From positions 1-64,000 of the forward strand of contig JADJMV010000008.1 in NCBI GenBank assembly GCA_016709445.1: DNA of 64,000 bases, given 5' to 3'. How positions within the stretch are numbered: position 1 is the first letter of the stretch; every line of letters starts with the position of its first letter. The notes beneath the pieces are model-generated. The model had not been told where the DNA came from, did not search any database, and saw only the letters and a program-made list of their open reading frames with translations. Position numbers and translations under genes: made by a program. This DNA is from Phycisphaerales bacterium (lineage in GTDB: Bacteria > Planctomycetota > Phycisphaerae > Phycisphaerales > UBA1924). Shown piece by piece: positions 41,070 through 52,715 of the stretch.

Positions 41070-42056
41070 ATGACGCAACCCCCACTTGCTTCCGGGGCGA
41101 GGGCCCAGATCGCGGTCACCCGATCGATCCCCGGTCGGCTCCAGGTCGCGGGCGCGGAGGTTCGCACCGGCCCCCGCGAGATGATGCCCCGCACGGCCCT
41201 CCTGGAGTTCATCCGGGATGCCGAAGTCGTGGTGACGATGTTCTCTGATCGCGTCGACGCGGAGTTCCTGCAGGCCGCCGGCCCCGGCCCCCGGGGTGTC
41301 TGCAACTTTGCTGTGGGCTACAACAACATCGACCTGGCGGCGTGCCGTTCGCGTGGGATCGTCGTGACCAATACGCCGAACGCGGTCACCGAGGGTACGG
41401 CCGACCTGGCATGGGCCCTGATCCTGGCGACGGCGCGACGTCTCGTCGAGGGCGATCGGTTCGCCCGATCCGGGGCCTGGGCCCGCGCCGGGATCCTCAG
41501 CATGGCTGATTTCCTGGGCGCCGATCTCACCGGGCGCACCCTGCTGATCGTGGGTGCCGGACGGATCGGGTTTGCGACGGCGATGCGGTCGATCGGCTGG
41601 GGGATGCGGGTGCTCTACACCGCCCGGAGCCGACACTGGGAGTTCGAGTTGGCCCCGCTGGCGGCCCGGCGTGTCGAGTTGGATGACGGGCTGCGTGAGG
41701 CCGATGTCGTGAGCCTGCACACCCCGCTCACGCCGGAGACCACCCATCTGCTCAGCAGGGAGCGTCTCGCGCTGATGAAGCCGACGGCGATCCTGATCAA
41801 TACCTCGCGAGGCCCGGTCGTCGATGAGGCGGCGCTGGCGGAAGCCCTCCGCGCGGGTCGGTTGTGGGGCGCTGGTCTGGATGTCTTTGAGAAAGAGCCG
41901 ACGATCGACCCCGGGCTCCTCGACCTCGACAACGTGGTGATGGCGCCCCATATCGGGAGCGCGGAGATCCGCTATCGCGAGATGATGACGCAGATGGTCG
42001 GTGAGAACGCGGCGGCCATCCTTGCCGGCCGTGAACCGCCCAACCTGGTGCGTTGA
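41070..42056 (+). CDS. D-isomer-specific 2-hydroxyacid dehydrogenase (glyoxylate/hydroxypyruvate reductase-like)
   Basis: 328 residues. NAD(P) Rossmann fold with LLIVGAGRIGFATAMRSIGW at about 152; catalytic residues Arg in NTSRGPVVDEAALAEA, Glu in GLDVFEKEPTIDPGL and His in MAPHIGSAEIRYREMM. It has the typical N-terminal VAVTRSIPGRLQVAGAEVR-like start and NTPNAVTEGTADLAWALIL. Closest to glyoxylate/hydroxypyruvate reductases. The start overlaps nothing but lies only 53 bases from the divergent EEP gene start. Confidence 0.92.
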   Translation: MTQPPLASGARAQIAVTRSIPGRLQVAGAEVRTGPREMMPRTALLEFIRDAEVVVTMFSDRVDAEFLQAAGPGPRGVCNFAVGYNNIDLAACRSRGIVVTNTPNAVTEGTADLAWALILATARRLVEGDRFARSGAWARAGILSMADFLGADLTGRTLLIVGAGRIGFATAMRSIGWGMRVLYTARSRHWEFELAPLAARRVELDDGLREADVVSLHTPLTPETTHLLSRERLALMKPTAILINTSRGPVVDEAALAEALRAGRLWGAGLDVFEKEPTIDPGLLDLDNVVMAPHIGSAEIRYREMMTQMVGENAAAILAGREPPNLVR

Positions 42057-42065
42057 GCTGACGCC

Positions 42066-42467
42066 CTAGCGGCGCACTGGTTCGGAATAGTGGATCTCGA
42101 GGTAGCGGGCCACATAGTCGACGATCGACTGCGCCTCGGGGATTTCGGGGTTGGCCGTCATTCCCATCGGCTCGAACCGCATTCCCTTGAAGCGGACGAC
42201 TGCCTCCCGAATTGGGAGCCCGTACTGCATCGCAATGCTGAAGGCTCGGCAGAATGCCTGGCACATCCCGGAGAGCGCGGACCCTTCCTTGGAGATTTTG
42301 ATGAAGATCTCACCGGGGGTGCCGTCCGGATACAGGCCGATCGTCAGGTAGCCCTCGTGGCGGTCGATGCAGAACTTGTGCGTGATCGAATCGCGGGTTG
42401 TCGGGAGGGCCTGGCGGTTCGCGATCATCCTTGACGCGTCCTGTTGGCTCGGGTCGTGGCGTTTCAT
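42066..42467 (-). CDS. Stand-alone TSCPD-domain protein (like the C-terminus of class II ribonucleotide reductase)
   Basis: 133 residues. The sequence SITHKFCIDRHEGYLTIGLY, DGTPGEIFIKISKEGSAL, IAMQYGLPIREAVVRFKGMR, FEPMGMTANPEIPEAQSIV matches the pattern of the TSCPD domain that ends B12-dependent ribonucleotide reductases (TSCPD refers to a conserved cysteine-containing motif). It exists here as a separate small protein starting at 42467. Separate versions are known, for example the split NrdJa/NrdJb system, but no reductase large subunit lies in the window. Cys residues at CIDR, GMCQAFCRAF are the only obvious redox or metal candidates. Confidence 0.75.
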   Translation of the reverse strand: MKRHDPSQQDASRMIANRQALPTTRDSITHKFCIDRHEGYLTIGLYPDGTPGEIFIKISKEGSALSGMCQAFCRAFSIAMQYGLPIREAVVRFKGMRFEPMGMTANPEIPEAQSIVDYVARYLEIHYSEPVRR

Positions 42468-42665
42468 CCTGCGATGCAGGGTATACCGGACCGAGCCCAG
42501 TCCGGCAACGCGTGTCGGGCTTTGATATCGGACGCCGGCCCGGGCTTCGGCCAGAATCGAGGCGGACCGGCCTTTGGATGGCGTCCGGGCCCCCTGGCTG
42601 GCACCGGGAAAACGAGTTGTGGCTTGCTTGGGGTGCTTTCGTGGTCGATACTTTGGGCGAACATC

Positions 42666-43022
42666 GTGACCACCAAGCCCGGGACAACTCGAGCCGACAC
42701 CCCCACGCGGGCTTCCTGGAGCACGCGGCTGGTGATCCTCATCGCCTTCGCCGTGCAACTCGCCCCGGTCTCCGAGCGCTTGGGCACGCCTTCGTTCCGC
42801 GCCGAGCGTCTCGCCATGCTGGAGGGGTCCCTCGCGGGACTTTGGCTGGCTGAGGGCCGCATCCATGATGTCGCCGGAGAACGTCCTGGCGCATCGCTGC
42901 CGGGGCGATCGGTCAGCCAGGGGTATTTTCCCCGGCCGGTGGCTCCGGAAGGCTACCTGACGAGCCTTGCGGCGGTTGGCCACGCGCTCCTTCCGACGCC
43001 TCCCCCTTCACGGGCTTCGTAA
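42666..43022 (+). CDS. Small hypothetical protein with an N-terminal hydrophobic segment
   Basis: About 118 residues from GTG 42666. After a Thr-rich start it has a single hydrophobic stretch (LVILIAFAVQLAPV) that could be a signal peptide or anchor, then a region ending YLTSLAAVGHALLPTPPPSR. Third codon positions are strongly G/C, as in neighbouring genes, which supports coding. No family recognised, and no strong ribosome site. It lies 162 bases before secA. Confidence 0.45.
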   Translation: MTTKPGTTRADTPTRASWSTRLVILIAFAVQLAPVSERLGTPSFRAERLAMLEGSLAGLWLAEGRIHDVAGERPGASLPGRSVSQGYFPRPVAPEGYLTSLAAVGHALLPTPPPSRAS

Positions 43023-43184
43023 CTCCCCGCTCGGGCCCGGGCCCGGTCGGGTCCTCCCATTCCTCGCGTCCATTCGAGCGAGCAGCCTGCCGGAACTGGG
43101 GGATTTCCCCCGCCGTCGGGCAGTCGGCTCCGCACCAGATTCCAGTTTGCAGAGGCAGGGTTCACCACCCAGGCAGGTTGCGTC

Positions 43185-47199
<4,015 letters not shown>

Positions 47200-47402
47200 G
47201 TTCGGTGGCTTGGGGCGGGGGGGAGGCGGTCGCCCCGCCCGGTCGGCCCCAACCGGCGCCACGCAGGGGCTGCCCCGGGATCAGAAGCCCCTGGGGCTGC
47301 GTATCGGACTGGGCGGCCCGGTTCGGGTATCGTGAGGAGATCGTGCGCCGGCACGGGGCGGCCTCCGGGTATGCTCGTGGCGCACGCAGGAAGGGAGGCC
47401 GC

Positions 47403-48263
47403 ATGGATGGGGCTGGAGCGAGACCGATGAACCCGATGGACTCGACACATGCCGCCCGCCGCGCCTTCACGCTCGTCGAGATGCTGGTCGTGGTCGGCAT
47501 CATCGGGCTGCTGGTCGCGATGGCGGTCGTGGTGGGCACGAAGGTGATCGAGGGTGGGCGGGCGAACGCCTCGGCGGACCTGCTCCGAGTGTTGGACCAG
47601 TCTCGCAGCGCCTGGCAGCTCAACGCCGACCAGCCCCTGCCCGAGTTCCTCGAGGTTGCGGAGCAGGGCGGCAAGTCGACCCGGTATTTCCCGCTCATCG
47701 ACGCGAGGCTGGCGACCAACAAGGACTTCACCGCCCCGGCGACGCCGAGCGTGGTCTACTACACGGCGCTCGTGCTGCAGGATGCCTCGATCGCCCCCAT
47801 GTTCGAGCAGATCGACTCCCGGTTCGTGAAGCCGAGCGCTGCGCCCCTGCCCGACAGCGGCGGGGCTCGTGAGACGTGGGCGCTCAAAGCGCTCGAGATC
47901 AACGACGCGTGGGGACGGCCCGTGCGGTTCGTGCACCCGACGTTTCACGGCGGCTATGGGGACTATTGGGATCCGAAGGCGGAGAAGCTCCAGACGAACC
48001 GCGACATCTATCCGGTGGACGTGCCCACGAGCAAGGGCCCCCCGATCCGGGTCGAATACCGCCGGTCGTGGCGTCCGTGGGACCCCAAGAAGGAAATCGG
48101 GAAGGCCCGGGATACCTGGGCTGGGGATGGGGACGAGGGCATGTGCGTCGGCAACACCCCCTACTTCTACTCGCCGGGGAGTGATGGCGATCCGGGGACC
48201 CGGGATGACAACGTCTACTCGACGCAGCCCCGCTTCCCGGTCGAGACCAAGGGGTTCAAGTAG
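47403..48263 (+). CDS. Pseudopilin-like protein with prepilin N-methylation signal
   Basis: 286 residues, start at 47403 after GGGAGG. The type IV prepilin/pseudopilin leader is clear: RRAFTLVEMLVVVGIIGLLV with the conserved Glu at +5 and the cleavage site before Phe. Here the -1 residue is Ala, not the usual Gly. The large, hydrophilic C-terminal part (KALEINDAWGRPVRFVHPTF, WDPKKEIGKARDTW, SPGSDGDPGTRDDNVYSTQP) has the Asp/Gly-rich calcium-site-like end of major pseudopilins (GspG/H-like). Planctomycetes carry many such orphan pseudopilins. It follows secA by 203 bases and precedes a tRNA-Pro. Confidence 0.85.
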   Translation: MDGAGARPMNPMDSTHAARRAFTLVEMLVVVGIIGLLVAMAVVVGTKVIEGGRANASADLLRVLDQSRSAWQLNADQPLPEFLEVAEQGGKSTRYFPLIDARLATNKDFTAPATPSVVYYTALVLQDASIAPMFEQIDSRFVKPSAAPLPDSGGARETWALKALEINDAWGRPVRFVHPTFHGGYGDYWDPKAEKLQTNRDIYPVDVPTSKGPPIRVEYRRSWRPWDPKKEIGKARDTWAGDGDEGMCVGNTPYFYSPGSDGDPGTRDDNVYSTQPRFPVETKGFK

Positions 48264-48298
48264 CCGGGCCGGCCGCGGGACAGTGGGGCCTGGGCGGG

Positions 48299-48304
48299 TA
48301 TAAT
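48299..48304 (+). promoter_or_regulatory. -10 box (TATAAT) upstream of tRNA-Pro
   Basis: A consensus TATAAT, rare in this GC-rich window, lies 40 bases before tRNA-Pro. No clear -35 is present at 16-18 bases upstream. Confidence 0.55.
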
Positions 48305-48343
48305 CGTGCCCTCGCCACCCACGGGCGGCGGAGCTGGATACCA

Positions 48344-48417
48344 CGGGGTGTAGCGCAGTTTGGTAGCGCGTCTCGTTCGGGACGAGAAGGTCGGAGGTTC
48401 AAATCCTCTCACCCCGA
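48344..48417 (+). tRNA. tRNA-Pro (anticodon CGG)
   Basis: Full 74-base cloverleaf: acceptor CGGGGTG/CACCCCG, D arm GCGC/GCGC, anticodon stem TCTCG/CGAGA with loop TTCGGGA (anticodon CGG), T arm GGAGG-TTCAAAT-CCTCT, discriminator A. CCA is not encoded. Confidence 0.95.
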
Positions 48418-48546
48418 CTTCGCAGACCAGATGGCCTCGGCAGGTGCCGGGGCCAACTGTGTTTATTGCGGGCTCCGTACTGGGGCGATTCGCGTCGGGA
48501 TGCGGGCGAACTCCAGCGTGCTGAAGCGCGGCGCAAACTCCCGGCG

Positions 48547-48768
48547 ATGCCAACGATGTTCCCAGAACTGCCGACGTGGGTATTCGAGGTGGGTGAGGTG
48601 TCCGCTGGCGTCTATCAAGTGAGGGCCAGCGATCACGCGGGCCGCTCTGTTGAGGCCAAAGGGACCGATCCCGATACACTCATCGATGAGGCGAAACGCA
48701 CCGCAATGCGAATGATGGGCGATGCGCCGTCGCGACTTTCGGCACCGCATCGCGTCGACTCAAAGTGA
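48547..48768 (+). CDS. Small hypothetical protein next to tRNA-Pro
   Basis: 73 residues from ATG 48547. Reads like a genuine small beta-rich protein: WVFEVGEVSAGVYQVRASDH, AGRSVEAKGTDPDTLIDEAK. No known family recognised and the ribosome site is weak. Codon use is less G/C-biased at the third position than in secA, and it lies right after a tRNA, a common landing site for foreign DNA. Confidence 0.5.
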   Translation: MPTMFPELPTWVFEVGEVSAGVYQVRASDHAGRSVEAKGTDPDTLIDEAKRTAMRMMGDAPSRLSAPHRVDSK

Positions 48769-49108
48769 CACGGAGAGTTGGCACGCTCCTCACGCTGGCG
48801 TGTGACCCAGCATGCCGCAAATGCGGACGTGCAACACCCCAATGCCTTGTAGGAACAGTTCCCTTGGTGTGCTGTCGCCCCGACTCTTCGAGAGATCAAG
48901 CCGTTCGACGGGCACTCTGGTTGCTGTGGCGGGTTGATCGACGGGTGCGAGCGGAGCACGCAGCCCGGCCGCGGGCGGCCCTGCCGGTCCCTTGAGGGAG
49001 TTCCGCCGCTGCGTTGAGAACCCCCCTCGGGCATGGCGGAGCAGACTGCTTCCGGGGGCCGGCCGGACAGGGTGGCCTCAAAATGCCGGGGTGCTATCAT
49101 CGCTTGCC
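48769..49108. other. Gap of 340 bases without a supported gene
   Basis: Slightly less GC-rich than the surroundings. Only short, unconvincing open frames. A TATCAT (49095-49100) sits just before the start of the next gene and may be its -10 box, giving an almost leaderless message. Confidence 0.4.
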
Positions 49109-49564
49109 GTGAAGTGTTCTGTCTTCCAGCGATGCGTGGCGGTGGTCTGCCTCGTGGCCTTTGGCCTCGGCCAGCCGTTGTTGGCGTCGATGGGGGTTCG
49201 TTGTACGGACGCTTCGGGGAATACGCGGCTTGAGTTTGCGTGTATCAAGACGACTCAACTGGCCTGCCTTGCGACGTCCGCCGAGTTGGCGGGGACGCAC
49301 GCCGCGGACGAGCAGCGCCAAGCTGACCCGGGTGTGCCGGCGCCGTGCGAAGACGAGCCCCTTGGTTCACAGGCGTCGGCCGCAAGGCTGGTCTCATCGG
49401 GCGTGTCGCTGGAGCGGGCATTCGTTTCGGCTGTGGTGGCGACGCACTGCGAACGTTGGCCCCTCGCGTGCGGCCAAGGCTTGCGTTCGCTGCGTCCGGA
49501 GCGCGATCGTGATCGCCCGCCGGACTTGCTGGCGCGCCTGCGTTCGGTCATTCTCATCGTCTAG
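49109..49564 (+). CDS. Small exported Cys-containing protein heading the metal-efflux cluster
   Basis: 151 residues from GTG 49109. N-terminal signal peptide (MKCSVFQRCVAVVCLVAFGL, then QPLLAS). The mature part has spaced cysteines: VRCTDASG, EFACIKTTQLACLATS, APCEDEPLG, ATHCERW, PLACGQG. Small Cys-rich exported proteins are often encoded ahead of heavy-metal RND operons, with an acidic 'CxD/CED' motif; metal binding is inferred, not shown. It precedes the TolC-like gene by 248 bases on the same strand. Confidence 0.6.
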   Translation: MKCSVFQRCVAVVCLVAFGLGQPLLASMGVRCTDASGNTRLEFACIKTTQLACLATSAELAGTHAADEQRQADPGVPAPCEDEPLGSQASAARLVSSGVSLERAFVSAVVATHCERWPLACGQGLRSLRPERDRDRPPDLLARLRSVILIV

Positions 49565-49812
49565 TGCAGCGCTGGCGGGATCTCCGTTCGGGCTTTCATC
49601 GGCCGAATTGATCCAGCTGTCATTGCGCTCTGCCCCGCGTGGTCGTCGCGTCGCATGATGAGCCCGCCAACAACGCGGTAAGCCTGAAACAGTTCGCCTT
49701 CCGACCGTCGGCGCCATACCGCGCGCGGAGTCTCTTTGACTCCGGGATCGCGGGGGATGCCCCCGGCCGCGGGCCCTCGCTGCCCCCCCGATTTGCAAGG
49801 CCAGATTCCACT

Positions 49813-51259
49813 ATGAACGCAACGCCCAGGCCACCAGACTCGTCGTTTCCCCGCCATATCGCCGTCCCCGTCGCGTTGGGGATCGTCTCCACCCTGTGCA
49901 CGGGCTGCCGGCCCGCGCCCCGGGTGGATATTGACGCCGCTCGGAGCGCCGGCCTCGCGGCGGGCTTGTCCAGCCCGATCGAGTTCATCACCGTCGGCCC
50001 GGACGGCGGCCCGCTCGACGAGTCGGATGCCGTTGGCAATGTGCTGACGCTGGCCGACGCTCTGCGGCGAGCCGTGACCACCGATCCCGGCCTGCAAGCG
50101 GCGATGGCGCGTCCGCATCGCGCTGGCGGACGCGGAGCAATCCAGATTGCTTCCCAATCCGGTCCTCAACATAGTGCTCCGATGGGGGCCGGCAAGGCCA
50201 CAAATCGAGGCGTCGCTGGCACAGGATTTCGTCCGGGCACTGCAAATTCCTCGCCGTGCCGGGGCCGCCGACAACCGGCTCCGCGAGGCCGCGGCGGACG
50301 CCGTAACCGTGGCGATCGATGTGGCCAGTGAGGTGCAAGAGCGGTACGCGACGGCGCAGGCGTTGGGCGAGGTCGTGCCCTTGCTGCAGGACCGGTTGGT
50401 GCTCCTGGAGCGGTTGGTGGCGGTTGCCAGGTCCAGGCTCGACGCCGGCGAGGGCTCGCGCAGCGACCTGGTCACCCTCGAGGCCCAACGCACCGAGCTT
50501 CAGGTCGAGATCGATCAGGCCGTGCTCTCCGCGCGAGAAGCGCGACTTCGGCTGGCACGGATGATCGGTGAGCCTTCGTCGGGTGCGGAGTGGAGTCTTG
50601 ACGCCTGGACCGCCCCGGGCACTGGGCTTCAACCCGAGTCCAGCTGGATTGACTCGGCGCTCCAGCATCGCCCTGAAATCCGGGCGATCGTGTGGGAGCT
50701 CCGGGCGTTGGGCGATGATGAAGCCATCGCGAGCCTCGCTCCCTGGGAGGGCGCGAGCGTCGGCGTCGACGCCCAGCGGGACGACGGCTGGACCGCAGGT
50801 CCATCGCTCTCGACGCCGCTGCCCGCTTTCGACCTGGGTCGGTCCCAGCAAGCCCGCATCGCCGCCGAACGGTTGGAGGCGCGGCACGAACTCACGCGGG
50901 CGCGACGGAAGGTCGTGGAGGAAGTCCGCGTTGCGTACCACGCGATGACGGCGAGCAATGCCAACCTGGCCCGTATCCAGGGCGAGCTGATCCCTCTCCA
51001 GCAGCAGCGTCGGATGCTGGCCGAAGCCGCGTTCCGCGCCGGGCATAGTGATGTTTCCGCCCTGCTCTTGGCCGAGCACGACCTTCGACTCGCCCAGGCG
51101 AAAGCGATCGAGGTCGAACGCCAGGCTGCGACTGCGCTTGTTTGGCTTCAGCGAGCGGTGGGCGGGCCGGGCGTTGCCGCGCCGCTGATGAGCACTCCAT
51201 CGTCAAACACCCCAGCCCCGTCCGATCCGGCGGCTGGAAGCGAGAGGACCTCCCCGTGA
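49813..51259 (+). CDS. TolC/CusC-like outer-membrane efflux protein, one frameshift
   Basis: Forms the outer-membrane channel of a tripartite metal-efflux pump. Starts at 49813 with a lipoprotein signal (GIVSTLCTGCRPAP; Cys as lipidation site). Efflux-protein repeats follow: LADALRRAVTTDPGLQAAMA, then in another frame RIALADAEQSRLLPNPVLNI, LLPNPVL being a typical motif, LVTLEAQRTELQVEIDQAVL, LFDLGRSQQARIAAERLEAR-like PAFDLGRSQQARIAAERLEA. A two-base loss near 50,106-50,112 (GCGCGCG context) splits the frame. About 480 residues when repaired. Next gene is the membrane-fusion protein. Confidence 0.85.
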
Positions 51260-51357
51260 TACACCCCTCTCGTGTCCTCGCACCGCTCCGGCCGCGGCTT
51301 CAACGCACCCCGGCTTCCACCCTTCGCAGTCCGACCCTGAGAACATCCTGGAGTATC

Positions 51358-52680
51358 ATGAAGAAGGCTCACTCCATCCTGACTCAGCTCCGCCCACCGA
51401 CGAGAGTCGCCGCGGCCATGGGACTGGCATTCCTCGTCGGATGCCAGAAGCACACCGAGGGCGATGGTCATGACCATGGCACTGCGCCGCAGCACGCCGA
51501 CGAGCACGCGGGTCAGGACGGCCATCTTGTCGGTGGAGGGCCCGAAGAGCACACCGACGAGGTCACGCTCACCGCCGAAGCCATCGAACGCTATGGCGTG
51601 GTGGTACAGGCGGCGACGCTCCGGACGCTCCAGCCGACCCTTACGGCGCCGGCACGCGTTGCTTTCAACACCGAGGCGATCGCCCATATCGGCTCGCCGC
51701 TGCGTGGGCGCGCCGTCGACATCAACGTCCGTCTGGGAGATATCGTCACACGCGGCGACGCGCTCTTGGTGGTCGAGAGCCCCGAACTCGGCGAGGCGCA
51801 GCATGACTACTTCCAGAAGCAGATCATCGCCGAGACATCCTCGCCCGCTGTGGATCTGGCCAGAGCGTCGTGGGAGCGGGCGAAGGGCTTGCTCGAGCAC
51901 TCTCAGGGAATCTCGCTGACCGAGGTCCAGAAGCGCGAGGCGGAGTATCAGGCGGCGGTGGCTGCGCAGCGGGCTGCCGAAGCCGCTGCCGTGGGTGCGA
52001 AGAGCCGCCTGCACCTGCTGGGCATGTCCTTTGCATCCATAGACGAACTCGCACGGATTGGCACGCTCGCTCCCAGGTACACGATTCAGGCGCCGTTCGA
52101 CGGACAATTGATCCAGTGCGACGTGACGCTGGGCGAACTGGTGAGTGCCGATCGAGACGCGCTCATGGTGCTGGCGGACACCAGCACGCTTTGGGTGCTT
52201 GCCGACGTCCCGGAGGCCCGCCTGCACGAGGTGGCCATCGGGGCCGAGGCCCGGGTCACCATCGGAACCGCCGGGGCCCCTCCCTTCGACGGGCGAGTCG
52301 CGTTCGTGGCTCCGCTCGTCGACGCCGCGACGCGAACCGCGCGGGTTCGCATCGAGGCGCCGGCCGCGGCATTGACCCTCAGACCGGGCATGTTTGCGCA
52401 GGTCGAAATCGCGTGTACCGACCCGACCAATCTGGAGCCCGCGCCGGTGGTGGCGGTCCCCGATGAGGCCGTGCAGTCCGTCGAGGGCGGCCCGGCGGTC
52501 TTCGTGCCCGTGCAGGGGGAGCTCCACACGTTTACCCCAAGAGCGGTGACGGCCGGGCCTTCGGTCGGCGGGCTTGTGCCGATCTACGCAGGTTTGCTTG
52601 AGGGCGAGGAGTTTGTCGTGGCTGGCACATTCATCCTGAAAGCCGAAATCGGCAAGGGCAGCGTGGCCCACGAGCACTGA
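51358..52680 (+). CDS. Membrane-fusion protein of a CusB/CzcB-type metal-efflux RND system
   Basis: 440 residues, lipoprotein (MGLAFLVGCQKH). After the Cys comes a His-rich stretch (HTEGDGHDHGTAPQHADEHA) and the protein ends AHEH, both likely metal-binding. The body has the barrel-sandwich/hairpin/beta-barrel order: LRGRAVDINVRLGDIVTRGD, a coiled hairpin (SWERAKGLLEHSQGISLTEV, QKREAEYQAAVAAQRAAEAA), then PRYTIQAPFDGQLIQCDVTL and VARFVAPLVDAATRTARVRI-like RVAFVAPLVDAATRTARVRI. Connects the RND pump to the TolC-like channel and probably binds the metal. Confidence 0.9.
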   Translation: MKKAHSILTQLRPPTRVAAAMGLAFLVGCQKHTEGDGHDHGTAPQHADEHAGQDGHLVGGGPEEHTDEVTLTAEAIERYGVVVQAATLRTLQPTLTAPARVAFNTEAIAHIGSPLRGRAVDINVRLGDIVTRGDALLVVESPELGEAQHDYFQKQIIAETSSPAVDLARASWERAKGLLEHSQGISLTEVQKREAEYQAAVAAQRAAEAAAVGAKSRLHLLGMSFASIDELARIGTLAPRYTIQAPFDGQLIQCDVTLGELVSADRDALMVLADTSTLWVLADVPEARLHEVAIGAEARVTIGTAGAPPFDGRVAFVAPLVDAATRTARVRIEAPAAALTLRPGMFAQVEIACTDPTNLEPAPVVAVPDEAVQSVEGGPAVFVPVQGELHTFTPRAVTAGPSVGGLVPIYAGLLEGEEFVVAGTFILKAEIGKGSVAHEH

Positions 52681-52715
52681 GCCCTTCAACCGCATCGCAC
52701 CGAGGACACCCTGCC

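Noticed and set aside
48880..48900. Short match to the tRNA-Pro 3' end (CCCCGACT) as an att repeat
   Set aside because: Only eight bases match, too short to be an attachment core, and no integrase is near.
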